From positions 13,516,001 to 13,580,000 of the forward strand of contig JACDQD010000004.1 of assembly GCA_019843655.1 (NCBI GenBank): a DNA stretch of 64,000 bases, read 5' to 3'. Below, one piece after another: positions 25,829-37,512 of this stretch. The notes under the pieces are model-generated. The model had not been told where the DNA came from, searched no databases, and worked only from the letters and a program-made list of their open reading frames with translations. A program made the position numbers and the translations under genes. Source of the stretch: Lethocerus indicus (Eukaryota; Arthropoda; Insecta; Hemiptera; Belostomatidae). Position 1 is the first letter of the stretch. Each line of letters begins with the position of its first letter.

Positions 25829-26258
25829 GCCACTTTTGAAATTTCGAAAATTTTCGATTTTTCAGCTCTCCTTTCAGGGGCAAGTGTAACTCACTTTTGT
25901 ACATTTGTGAACCAAATATGGGCGAAATCGGGGGACATTTTAGAAATTTCGAAAATTTTCGATTTTTCAGCTCTCCTTTCAGGGGCAAGTGTAACTCACT
26001 TTCCTACATTTGTGGACAAAATATGAGAAAAATCGGGGGACATTTTTGAAATTTCGAAAATTTTCGCTTTTTCTGCTCTCCTTTCAGGGGCAAGTGTAAC
26101 TCACTTTTGTATATTTGTGGACCAAATATGGGCGAAATCGGGGGACATTTTTGAAATTTAGAAAATTTTCGATTTTTCAGCTCTCCTTTCATGGGCAAGT
26201 GTAACTCAGTTTTTTCCACTTGTGGACGGAATATGGGCAAAATCAGGGGACATTTTTG
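25829..26258. repeat. 105-bp tandem repeat, block 1 (about four copies)
   Basis: The anchor 'gaaatttcgaaaattttcg' begins at 25838, 25943 and 26048, and in slightly changed form at 26153. The period is exactly 105 bp. Each unit also contains 'ctctcctttcaggggcaagt' (one copy has 'catgggcaagt') and a 'tttgtggac..aatatg' string. The fourth copy is the most diverged. 105 is a multiple of three, so one minus-strand frame stays in phase across the copies. Confidence 0.95.
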
Positions 26259-27130
26259 AATAATGCTGTTTTTAGACGAAAATACGGGGGAATAATGGGG
26301 TTTTTAGGCCGAAAAAAGAGATTTTAAGTCCCAAAAATGCAATTTTTAGGCGTAAAATTGGCCCATATGTTTGGCTTTTAGATCGGAAAGTACGGTTTTT
26401 AGGCTAAAAATTTGGGGTTTTAAAAGTAAAATTTGATCAAAAATGGGGTTTTTAGACAGAATAATGTAATTTTTAGGCGCAAAATTGCCGAAAAAATGCG
26501 ATTTTTTTAACCAAGAAATAGGGTTTTTCACGTAAAATCGACCTAAAAATGCAGTTTTTAGGCCTTAAAATGGGGTTTTTACGAAAATTTGACCCAAAAA
26601 AACGGGTTTGTAAGCCCTAAAATGCGGTTTTTCGTCCTAATAATGGGGTTTTTAATGGAAAAATATAACCAAAAACCATTTTTAATCGTAAAAAGGGGTT
26701 TTTAGTGGAAGAATTGGCCCATAAATGAGGTTTCAAACCCAAAAATGCCATTTTTTGGTGAAAAATTGGCCCAAAAAAGTGGTTTTTTGAACCTATAATG
26801 GGGGTTTTTAGTAGCAAAATCGGCCCAAATATGTGGTTTTTAGGCCAAAAAATGGGGCTTTTGGCGGAATAATTGTCCCTAAAATGCGGTTTTTAGGCCC
26901 AAAAATTATGTTTATAGGTGCAAAATTGGCACAAAAATTCGGTTTTTAGGCCCAAAAAATAAATTTTTAGGCGAAAAATTGGCTAAAAAATGCGGTATAT
27001 AAACACAAATGTGGGGTTTTTAGTCGCAAAATTGGCCCAAAAATGCGGTTTTAGGCAAAATATTCGGTTATCTAGCCCTAAAATGGGGTTTTTAGAGGAA
27101 AAATCGACCGAATATAGGTAAAATACAGTG

Positions 27131-27327
27131 GCCACTTTTGAAATTTCAAAAATTTTCGATTTTTCAGCTCTCCTTTCAGGGGCAAGTGTAACTCACTTTT
27201 GTACATTTGTGGACCAAATATGAGAAAAATCGGGAGACATTTTAGAAATTTCGAAAATTTTCGATTTTTCAGCTCTCCTTTCAGGGGCAAGTGTAACTCA
27301 CTTTTGTACATTTGTGGACCAAATATG
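27131..27327. repeat. 105-bp tandem repeat, block 2 (about two copies)
   Basis: Anchors lie at 27140 and 27245, with the same 105-bp period and unit as the block at 25829-26258. It is reached through the same left flank ('cggtatataaacacaaatgt'), so it arose by duplication of a larger segment. It ends abruptly at 27327. Confidence 0.95.
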
Positions 27328-30300
27328 CTTCAGCACATCACTGCTGTTTTATTTAGGGGATGGCGTCTGAAAACCCCAGCTAACCGTCGAGCGGATAGCA
27401 TTATTGGTTTATCTACGTCTCTACGACAGAATACTAGGGGTGCTATATAATAAAATTCTGAATATGTTAAGCCGCGTTATTATATTAGGTAGAGTAAATG
27501 TAATTCAGGTGATACAATTAAGGTATCACGATGTGAACATAAAAAAATTGTGTGTAGTTCACGTGTCTATTAATTTATTTTTAAAAAATACTAGCGAAGG
27601 ACACATGTTGTAAATGAGTTGTACCAATCCATCGTCAGCAACATTATCGCATTTTCCAATGGTACATATTTATAAGACCGCTCATGACTGACAGCATGAA
27701 AGGCGGGAGTCTAAACACAGGCCAACTCGTTCCACCGCCGGGTTACTTCATTTCCATATAAAACAGTAAACCGATATCGGTTCGAAACGCCGATGTTTAA
27801 TTCAACAATTAAAGCAGAGTAACCGATTCGTTCGAGGGGATTAGCGTGAAGGCAAACGCTATTAAGGCGGGAGATAAATAGAAGACGTGCGGGAAGGGCC
27901 AGTTGTCCAGTGGACAGAGTGTACCTGAACGCCGGCCACAACCCCCAACAATGTAGCTGTGTACCTGTGCGCGGACACAATGAGGGCCCCGACAGATCCC
28001 AGTTTAGAGGATGATTTACACCAAATAGGCTGTTGTTTGAGCGCCTCCCCTACGCACCGGCCACTCGATAGGCAGTCACACCTAGGAGCGCGTGTCCGGC
28101 CCTGATTTATCCAGGAACAACTACTGGAACAGGTATATTCAATCATGAGACTGGAAACAGACAACACCGTCTGTATGAAGAACACCAAGTATTCCAATGG
28201 GGTAGATTGTGCAAAGGTAAATTAGAGGCTGCGCTCTGGTCACCCCGGGGCGACGCTACAATTCCTTCCATTCGCTCCCTCCGACTTACGACCTCACACC
28301 TTTCACCATACATCCATCTAGTTCTCGCCATCCCACAATTTTCAAACAGACCAACTCCTTCATTTTTTTATGACTGCCCTGGAATTATTAACAAAAAAAC
28401 CGAAACCGGTCTACCTTCAGCCGTTTATGTTGCGGATCTCCACACCCGAGGTTATAGGGTTCGTAAATATTTTGTTCCAGCTTATTGAAAAAGAAAATGC
28501 GTCCTCCTAAATGAAATTAGTACAACATTTTAACGACATGTATAAAACATCCTTTTTGAACCAAAACACTGTATTGTTATCGTGTACACAATAGTTAGAA
28601 TGGCAATTCAAATGAAATACTAACTGAAAAATTAACACGCGTCCATGTAACTTCCAAAACCGACGCAGAGAACTATTTTAAAATGAAAATAGCACGATTT
28701 CATCACACTTCCATCGCATTGACTCGAGTCATTTGAAAATTTGAACTGATAATACTGATACTAAATATGGAATTGTTGGAATGGTCTGTATGAATCGAAC
28801 AGTCTATTGTTTTCGTCTACTTCTATCGATTTCCAGAAGACAGGTTTTAATCGGTAGGCAGGTAATATAATACGGGATTGAGCGTATTAATTTTGCGGTC
28901 GGGGACTGGAACTGGCCGGTGCAGTATAGTGGAAGTATTATGGACTCGCTTCGCTCCTTCCTCCGCCGTCCGTATTTGAGGCCGTCCGCCGAGGAAGCCC
29001 TCTCCTCAGTTTTATATTATTGTTGGACGAGGCTCGTTTTCAGAGCCACCTCGTAAACGGCCAGTCATGAAACACACCTTCAAATAAATTATATCACTTG
29101 TAAATAAGCTGTAACCGAGACGATGGGAGAGGCCGGCCTTCTTTTAGCGACCTTTTCTTCCAAAATTATTGCCCCATTACACCGACATTTTATCCAATCT
29201 ATTCTGTCGATAGGCATCTGAGAATAACTCGATTTGCCGCTATTATAATTGGATTCGAAGTCGTTCTATTTTCTACAAGAATATGAGTATCAATTGTTGT
29301 TTTTTTCTTATCGACTTACTAGACGAGGTATATTAAGTGCATTAATCTCCATTCTCTGATAACCAAACAACCTAAGCAGGTGGCGTACCTATTTTTTAAA
29401 CACGTTAAACTCTTAAAGTGTAATAACTGGATATACATAATACATATAATTATATACTAAGAATGTTATTTCAAACCTTGATTGTATCAGAAACATGTGG
29501 TTTTCATTGATTTTCGACTGTGAATGAATCCACTTTGTAACCAATGTAACATAGTCAAATATTTGGTGTTGAGTCGACGCATTTTGGTTGTATTTTACCG
29601 AATGCCTATGTTCTTAACATGCACGTTAAATTAAACACGTCTGATTCAAACAGAAAATGCTTACATTAATCAGCTAGTAGTGGTTTGCTCTCTTCAAGAC
29701 AGCGCATGTTCACACCGCAGCCCTCCACCCTTGAGCCTTTTTCTCTTAATGATGGAAAATTCGAAAAACTTTCAGTTTCCGAAAGTGAAGTTTCTGGTTA
29801 TCATTAATGAAGACAGAAAATCAGAGCAGAATAAGTCCTTTATTATAGCAAATGATAAACTGCTTATAATCAGAAATTATAACCATCCAGAAAACTGGCA
29901 CCAATGTACTGTCCTAAATTAAGTAAAACACTTTTATTTCATGTTTTAACTCTAATCGTAACTACACTACGATTTAGCTCTTCCAAAATTTATTATGAAA
30001 CGGTGTTTTGAATATGCTGTTGGCTGCAGACGATGGGTAAGCAGTCATTTAATGCGAAAGGTTAATACATAAATAAATGAGTTTATTTTCCGGCTACCCA
30101 GAAGTGTATTTTATCGGCGGGCGGGGGCACATACGCGCACGGCGGTATTGAGGAGTCGGGTTTTGTTAGGGCAAGGGATTGGGTCATATAGTCGGTGTAA
30201 TGGCGGCATAATATATGGTCGGAGCTACCCTCCTGACAACCAATTCTCCGGTTATGGCCGTCAAAAGAGTCTCCGCCGAGAGGGAAATTTTCCCGTCCGA

Positions 30301-31140
30301 ACTCCTATTAGGATAAATCCAATTTGGAGCCGGGACGTTAACTGAATTTCGAGTTTACCGGAGAAGAACGCCCCTACCACCGGCTCCCGCATTCATCCTA
30401 CAGGCCGTTTAGTTTCTAGAGTTAATCAAAATCCAGTTAGAAAACGGTAAAAATGGTATACGAGAGAAGTATTATTGTCGCCTGTCTTTTTTCACCCGAA
30501 TAATTCTTCCCAACGAAAGTGCATATTCTCGATATTACCGGTCGTCGCTTAATCAGTTACGTCCCACCATAAACTGAACTAAAACAAGCTATAAACTATC
30601 TATCGCACTAAATATCATTTTTCGCCCGCAACACCAATGGAACTAGGACCGTTTGTTAACTCAATAGCTCAAGGCCTACACAACTATATACTAAGCCCCT
30701 ACTATCACCCTATGGTTTTTTATTTATTATCGTAATTTTGCAATAAATTGAATTATTCTTATTGGTCTTAGGCAAAACCAGTACGATATTTGAAAATATT
30801 TCTCTAGTCAGCAGGAAACGTGTAGACGTTGTTACCAAACGACCTTAATAAATTATTCGTATACGTATTGCCGGGGTATATTAATTATTACCCTATATGC
30901 CATATAATTAATACCCTATAATAAATTAACTAAAATAACAATTCCACACAGTGGTAACAGCGGACTAACAGGATGTTCGAGATAGTAGCAGGTTAAAGTC
31001 TCTGTAAGGAGAGAAGGAAAGTAGGAATGTAATTAGGGACAATATGGAGGAGCCCCATTAAGGCGGTGCGTCACGCACAGTTTAGAAATGAAGTCGTCCG
31101 AGCGAGCACGGACACCAACAAACGAATTCTAATGGCCCCC
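27328..31140. other. non-coding stretch
   Basis: No gene recognised. The satellite gives way to unique-looking DNA. A 111-codon minus frame (27862-28197) and an 80-codon plus frame (29680-29922, hydrophobic and Asn/Lys-rich) show no family motif. A short hairpin GTGATAC/GTATCAC lies at 27509-27529, and AT-rich near-palindromic sequence lies at 30875-30925. Confidence 0.55.
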
Positions 31141-31250
31141 TCCTGTTAGACACCCAGATATAATAAACGAGTGTGAGACGTTATGTACACTACAACCCCG
31201 GTGGAAGAGGAGGAGGGAGCGAGCGAGCGAGAAAGAAATAGACAGATGTA

Positions 31251-31277
31251 GTGAGAGAGAGAGAGAGAGAGAGAGAA
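31251..31277. repeat. (GA)n microsatellite
   Basis: About 13 GA dinucleotides within a longer purine-rich stretch starting near 31200. Confidence 0.9.
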
Positions 31278-31408
31278 GACGGATGGAAGAGGGAGGGGTG
31301 GAGAGAACGGAGTGAATCGTAATAAGAATGAAAAATACGAGCGGTTAGGACAAATATATATGGGGCGGCCGCCGAGCCGGAGCTCCACAGGAAACGTGAG
31401 CTCATATA

Positions 31409-31445
31409 CCCTCCTCCTCCTCCTCCTCATCCTCATCCTCATCCT
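31409..31445. repeat. (TCC)n/(TCATCC)n repeat
   Basis: TCC trinucleotides followed by TCATCC hexamers. Confidence 0.85.
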
Positions 31446-33041
31446 ACCATCCCCCCTCCACACACCCTCAATTTAGCCTCTCACGCCTCGCATCATCATA
31501 GGCCGCACATAATATCGGGTTACGGACTGCAGAACGCACACGGACAGCCGCCGAGGCACTGAGAGACGTGTAACGACTTAGCAACCCTGTTAAATTGTAA
31601 CCAATTAAGGACAAGCGGAGATTCAATTTGGCCGTCGTTTAAAACGGATCAATAATTAGTTCAAATGACGGCCGCTTAACACGTCATATTGTTTTACGTT
31701 ACATCGCATCTTCCGGGGTCGGCCAGATTTGAGTCTGTTTATTTGGTTATAACACACCTTCTGCAGGGTGAGAGATAGAGAGTTGACAATTTGAAACCGC
31801 CAGTGGAATTATAATCTAGTATTGACAATAACTGTTAACATGCTTCGTGGGTAACACACGTAAGTAGTATTACAAACATATTTAGCGGGTCACCTTAAGA
31901 CAAAATAGATCAGTGGAAACCGAAAACCGGAAGTGTGATGCTATAGAACAGACTTTAATCGTCGTAAGTATATAGAAAAATATCTACGTTAATTAATCGG
32001 AAGAGGTTATTTTTTTCACAAATGTAGTCATTTCCAGACTCGTACTATGAACCATTAACACATTCACCTCACTGCGCTTTATAGTAAAACTAATTGAGAC
32101 CCACGTAAAGGTAGGGAATCAACTCATTTCCAACCATTTCAGTAATCAATGTTATCCTCACTATTAGATGTTTTGGCAATGAACTCCTCAACTCTTAAAT
32201 AGGAGTATTAACGCCTAAATTCTCCTTTTAAAGAATTTGATCTTCGATCCAAACTCGCCTACTTCCTTAATTTAAGCCATTCTAAGTCAAAGAATGTTTT
32301 GTTTTCAATCGGATAACCCAGTGCAAGAACGGAAAATGTTATCCAAATTTATATAATAAAATTTCAGATGTCACATTGAATTCTCTTTATTAAACCTCGA
32401 GAGAAATTTAAGCGGATATTTTTGGTGGATAAATGTGCCGCGGTAATACTGGCTTATGGAAATTTGCGCATTGGGAATCACCGATCAAATTCAATGACGC
32501 TCGTCGAACAACATCTGATAAGACTTACTTTGTATTCCGAAGCCATTATTGACCAATAAGGAATTTCAAATACTGTAATTACCGGTTGGGCTCGTCACAA
32601 GGCATTAAGTCCCATCAGCATCAATCGCATCACCGCCTTGTGTCGGTCGGAACGTCCGAGAGGATTAAGATATAAATTTAGCGCCTTGGCAATTAGGCAG
32701 ATAACGTCAGCAACACTACAAGTGTTGTGTTCACACTATTCCGACCACCATAAAATCAGTGAATAACAATATTAAGCCCGACAGGAATTCCTGATCGGTT
32801 TCACTTCCTACGCTGTTTACCGGATGCAAATGAGATTTCAAATATGCCAAAAATGTTTGTGTCTGTTTGTGTAAATAATCTTAAAAATGCTAAATACTTT
32901 TGGGAATAATTCATGTTTATTGTTAAGAAATGGTAATGTCACCACATACATTGTTTTATATATGTACTTAATTGGAAGTAGATACGCACAGTGTACTGAA
33001 GTTCTAAAGTTCTTTGACCCCCAAACAGTGTGACAGACCGC

Positions 33042-33052
33042 GGTTCTAGTCC
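33042..33052 (+). other. B-box-like pol III motif (possible SINE remnant)
   Basis: GGTTCTAGTCC matches the tRNA T-loop/B-box consensus at most positions and follows 'gacagaccgc'. No A-box or defined ends were found, so this is only a candidate fragment of a tRNA-derived element. Confidence 0.25.
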
Positions 33053-33310
33053 CTGTGGCGGACGAAATGTTTATTCAATTGCAAATTGTAATCGATTGCC
33101 ATTAGAGCATCTAATATCCCCCGGAACAGTCATGCGAATAACAGTAATAAGTAATGTTACTTAATCTACCTGTAAGCTGTAATTTATAGCTTTGGCCTAC
33201 CGTCTGAAACGCCAATGATAGAGAAAATCTGAAACCACTCTCGGAAGTTAACACGCAAAAGGTGGCCACCCACCCATTAACTTGTAATGAGCCCCGCCGG
33301 TTCTAGAAAA

Positions 33311-33355
33311 TGCGTGTGTGTACGCGTCTATGAGAGAGTGTGCGTGAGCGCGTGC
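33311..33355. repeat. GT/GC-rich purine-pyrimidine alternating tract
   Basis: Alternating GTGTGTGT, GCGTGAGCG and similar units. Alternating purine-pyrimidine sequence of this kind can adopt Z-DNA. Confidence 0.7.
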
Positions 33356-34080
33356 GTGATAAAATGCATTTCCACATTTATACTCCGGCACATTACAATA
33401 TATTTATACCTGATGTTCTTTTTCATCGGTAAGAATATTTTAGCTGCCATATCTATTAGACCAGAAAAGTTTCTATATCCTTTAGAAAGAGAGGAATTAT
33501 TAGTTCGCGTGTTGGGCACAGCAAGCGCCACCTTCTGACCACCGACGTTCTTCCGGGATATGTTTGTAGTCAGATAAGAATGGGTTATAAAATGGACTGT
33601 ACTTATGTTAATGCTATTAAATGTGTCATAGCTTGAAAAAGAGAATTAATATAGCATAGCTAAACCATGCGTACGCTTGAGCGTTCTTCACGCCTTCATC
33701 TGCCCTATGTTATCCAATAAGTTGGCAAATACAATGACTCATTAGTTCAAATTAATTTCGGATCTAAATTCAATTTCAAATCGGTCTCGAAGTAAACGAA
33801 GAGCGGACACATCGTGATGGACTTGTACATACGTATATATATTTGTCAAATTGGAAACGTGTTAGGTCTATTATACAAAGTGATCGAGCAATATATAGAC
33901 GGGATGAGTAACGTTCTTGGGTGAACTATTATTGTAGGCATGTTTTGGGGCCCAGTAAGAGTGAAGAAGGGAAAGGGAGGCAATAAGGCGAAGTTGTGGG
34001 CAAACTGTAATTGTGTGCGGGGCTGGCAGCCATTATGCAGATCAGCCAATTAGGCCCTGAATTCTTATACTTCTCACAAT

Positions 34081-34350
34081 TCTCTCCGCTTCTCCTCCTT
34101 CTTCTCTCCTCTCTCGGTTTCCTTCTCCTCGCTCCTCTCTTCCCCGTTCTCTCTGCTAAACATAATGTTTATGCTAATTGGGGCTAGTTAAGACCTTGTT
34201 TACTAATTCATTGAACAAGCGAAGCCCAGACCCCGGTCCCAGGCGGCGGGAGGCAATAAACTGTTTCTGAATACATTACCGCTCTTCTTCTCCCTTTCTC
34301 TTATCTCTCCTCTTCTCTTGTCATTTTATTTCTCCTTTTCTCCTGTTTCT
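34081..34350. repeat. two pyrimidine-rich tracts
   Basis: 34081-34157 and 34281-34350 are almost purely C/T (mixed TCTCC, CTTCTC units), separated by about 120 bp of ordinary sequence. They are low-complexity and contain no gene. Confidence 0.75.
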
Positions 34351-37300
34351 GTTTCGTGACTTTTAATCGTGTAAGAGTGAAGACCGAATTTCTCGTCGAC
34401 TAATTGTACTCGAATAGATTTGATACCTTACACTGTCTCAACTCCACGATTCAACGATCGAACTTGAAATAAACCGCACTTAAATTTTTCGATTTTTTGT
34501 TCTGCGTTTTGTTTTGTTTGACTTTTCACTCCCACAAAATTAATATTAAAACATTGAGAGAAATAATTTAAGACGACCTTAGACACGAATAATGTATACT
34601 CAGATATCTTTATAGAAGACGTTCCAGATATTATGTTAATACGATTTCCTTTATTCTCGCATAAAGACTGTCATCAATCATCCCTTCCCTGTACAGAAAT
34701 TTGTCAAATTATAATATCATGATATCCTCGCAAACGGCCGCTATGCTTTTTAGAACAGATTTGTCATCATAGATTTCCAACCAGAATTGTTATTTTCAAA
34801 TACAATTTTAAAACAATAATTTCTGCGGGTCTTGAACATTCAAAAATGCACGAAAAGTACTAAATGTGGCTGTTGAACCTGAAAAACTTCCCCACCCTTA
34901 CCGTTGTGTATCAGGCCACCTATTGGATCAACCCTCCTCCCTATATCTGAGTTGGCTCGCACGAGCCGCAAACGACTTCACTACACATGGAAAAATATCC
35001 TCGCGGCCACGATTGATTCAACTCGAAGGAACTCGGGTAAAGGAAGAATATCCTTTCCGGTGAATAACAGAAACCGACAATCGGAGGAGGCGTTAAATTG
35101 TGAAACCGTAGGTGAACAGAGGGGGAGGGGGCTCTCGTGTGACACAAGGCCCAGCCGCAAACCGCAGTATCTCAACAGCCGGTAAAAAAAACAACAACAA
35201 CAAATCGTGCGGCCTAAATTGTAGCACCTCTAATTGTGTATTAAATATCGTCTGCTTAAGTTTCGACACCTTTGTTCGGACACCATTACAGGCGCCACAT
35301 CCTCCGCTCTGAACTGGAGAATTGACCGAAGGCCTAATATGTTAAACGTTTGCAGGATACACACTCCTATATAACACCAATAAATCGGGTCTACGATAAT
35401 ATACAGCAATACCGATTAAAATACGAACAATACTTATATGTGAACAATTGCGATACTAAATTAAAATCCCCGAGACTTAGTCTTTTTTAGGTACGGCGAT
35501 ATTTCAAATGTGCTCAATTATTTCATAGTAGCAAATATTGAAATTACGTTCACATCCTTTTTATATTAAATACTGTAAATCAAGAAACCGTTCTAAGAAC
35601 GGTCCGGATAATTCTAATATATTGTGAATAGATTATCTCCACGAGTTAATTCAATTTTATGTTTCGCATATTCGTGTGTAACCATTCACGCCATTTTACA
35701 GTGTATTCGGAAACTTATTTCTGATTTTATTTGGGCCCCTGCCAAAAGAATCTTGGAACGTCGCTGAAATCTATTTATTTATATACGCGGAATAATTTCA
35801 AGCTCGTATTTAGCGGTTGCGCTGTTCAATACTTTGTAAAACGACTTCCAACTCTCCGGGGGGAGAAAGAAACACAGCCGTCTCAATTTCTCGCACGTCT
35901 ATAGAATTTCGAACGGCCAAAAAAAAAGACACGAAAGGGTTTAGGACTATAAAGCTTTGAACTTTATACGGTCGGACGAAGAGGGATACTATTTAGGAGG
36001 AGACGGGAGATAATTTTTGCTCTCTCGGCGGTAATTTGCATTGGAACCTCGATCTGCCCCGGCCTCGAGCCTAATTCTCAGTTATTAATGACCCGGTCCC
36101 ACCAGCGCTGGACAGGGCCAAATTCAATCGGAATAATTTTATAAATTGGTCGTATTTTATCCATTGGAAATATCTCTTTCATTAGTTGGAATTAAATTAT
36201 TACATTAACGGGACGAAAAATTATTGAAATCAATCACGACTATTCGGGCTCAAGAGAGCCTCGGCACACTCGGCCCTTGTCCGGTTGTCATTAATTATGT
36301 CGAATGGAATAACATTAGGAAATATTCCGTTTATATTAAAAGTTATAATAATTACGTAATAGCGCAATTATGCTAAATTACGATTATCCTTTATGTTACA
36401 CAGCTTATTACAGCTAATATGTCCTCAATAAAGTTTTTATTTGACCTCAAATATATAGCATTGATTATATTTGACTACGAATGATATAGATAGACGATTC
36501 TAGCACGTTTGGTACTAAGGCATACCAGTATTTGGTTTGTTTTTCGGTATCCGAAATAAAATACTGAGATGTCAGTTGCCAACGAGGAATCCCGTCATTA
36601 ATATGCTAGGTTCTTAAGCTAGGTTAATAGAATTTACTTATGTTGCACGTGGCGTTCGATATCAGTTCGCATTACATTTATTTTGCGAAAAGAGGACAAT
36701 TCCCCTCCTATTCAGTTTTTGTTTCTTGCCATGGCGTTTGTGTTTTTCCGCCCCTCTACTGTCGTGTTGCTCGTTATTTACGGGCGAATGTTTCAGAATG
36801 GCGAAACCCATTCTCGCACTCGATCTTCTTTTGCATTCCTTAAATCCTGGACCCCCGGGGAGAAAACTTATCCTCCCCCGATTAATATTCCCCGTGTGGT
36901 GTACTTCCTTTTATTTGTCTCTAACTGGTAGTTTTGCTCGTTATTTATTGGAGGATGTCGCTGGACGCAGTAGGAGAATACCCGATTTCCCCGAATTCCT
37001 AATTTTATCACTACTTCTAGGCTATTTTACCGTTAATACAGTACTATGCTAATAATGGTAATAGAGACACTGTGTGTGAATACAAATTTGGTTACAACGT
37101 ATCACTATAAATCCCACCAATCTTGAGATCCTCTTAAGAACGATTTAGTACTAAAAGAGATTCCTATTGGCTTCTTCGTTTTATGTTTACACGATTGTAT
37201 TTTGTATTAAGATGCAATCTAGTTTAGACACTCTACCTTCTTCCTAAATACTAGGAGCATTTCATAAGTGGCCCGACTATGGGGTTGTAATAACTTTTTA

Positions 37301-37455
37301 AAACTCGCGGTCTCCTCTTTCAGAGACGCACACATTTCAATTTTCACCTATAATCTCCTATTTATAGAAAGGGGGGAGTTACATAACATTTTAATAGGGC
37401 ATTTTCGAAACAGCCCGGTCTGCGGTCTGAATGAGCGCGAGAAGATATAATTAAG
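34351..37455. other. non-coding stretch with enhancer-like block
   Basis: No gene recognised. About 36000-36400 combines GC-rich strings with a perfect octamer in reverse (ATTTGCAT, 36034-36041) and repeated TAAT/ATTA cores, which is the look of a conserved developmental enhancer. Overlapping frames of 67-108 codons at 36640-37052 sit in three frames of one strand, with no family signal. Confidence 0.45.
36000..36400. promoter_or_regulatory. enhancer-like block with POU and homeodomain sites
   Basis: Contains ATTTGCAT (36034-36041) and many ATTA/TAATTA cores, including 'cattaattatgtcg' near 36290, in sequence richer in GC than its flanks. POU and homeodomain proteins bind such cores. The call rests only on motif clustering and local composition. 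No conservation could be checked. Confidence 0.25.
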
Positions 37456-37458
37456 AAC

Positions 37459-37512
37459 AGTGAGAGGGAGAAAGAGAGAGAGATAGGGAGAGGGAGAGAG
37501 CGAGAAAGGCAG
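37459..37512. repeat. GA-rich simple repeat
   Basis: Mixed GAGAGG/AGAGAG purine tract of about 50 bp. The 90-97 codon opposite-strand frames across it are artefacts. Confidence 0.8.

Larger units (their letters stand above)
24737..27327. repeat. satellite-like locus of degenerate A/T-tract repeats
   Basis: About 2.6 kb made almost wholly of diverged units of roughly 24-31 bp. Each unit has the pattern AAAATGCGGTTTTTAGGC, then CCAAAA or GCAAAATTGGCC. Two blocks of a distinct 105-bp repeat are embedded (25829-26258 and 27131-27327). Long-range duplications are visible: about 25683-26025 recurs at about 26985-27327 (offset 1302 bp), and a stretch near 24926 recurs near 25514 (offset 588 bp). 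A small hairpin (24705-24711 with 24717-24723) lies just before the left edge. The right edge is sharp at 27327. It resembles a higher-order satellite or a minisatellite inside a non-autonomous transposon. I do not recognise the family. Confidence 0.92.
31141..34080. other. non-coding stretch with GA/TCC repeats
   Basis: No gene recognised. It holds a GA microsatellite and a TCC/TCA tract, a GT-rich tract at 33311-33355, an octamer at 32824-32831, and a B-box-like string GGTTCTAGTCC at 33042-33052. The 105-codon minus frame at 31146-31463 is mostly translated simple repeat. Confidence 0.55.

Noticed and set aside
27328..27380. Helitron-type 3' end next to the satellite
   Set aside because: A short hairpin (CAGCA/TGCTG) is present at the satellite edge, but it lacks the CTRR end at the required distance and no 5' TC end was found.
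24873..27450. Ten or so 60-83 codon frames within the satellite
   Set aside because: They are repeats of the same degenerate units (F.P K.. F L patterns). Only the in-phase 105-bp minus frame was kept, as a finding.
29680..29922. 80-codon plus frame with a protein-like hydrophobic pattern
   Set aside because: No family recognised and no splice or frame context. Too short to call without a homology search.
31146..31463. 105-codon minus frame
   Set aside because: Mostly translated TCC and GA repeats (poly-Arg, Ser-Leu). No conserved domain.
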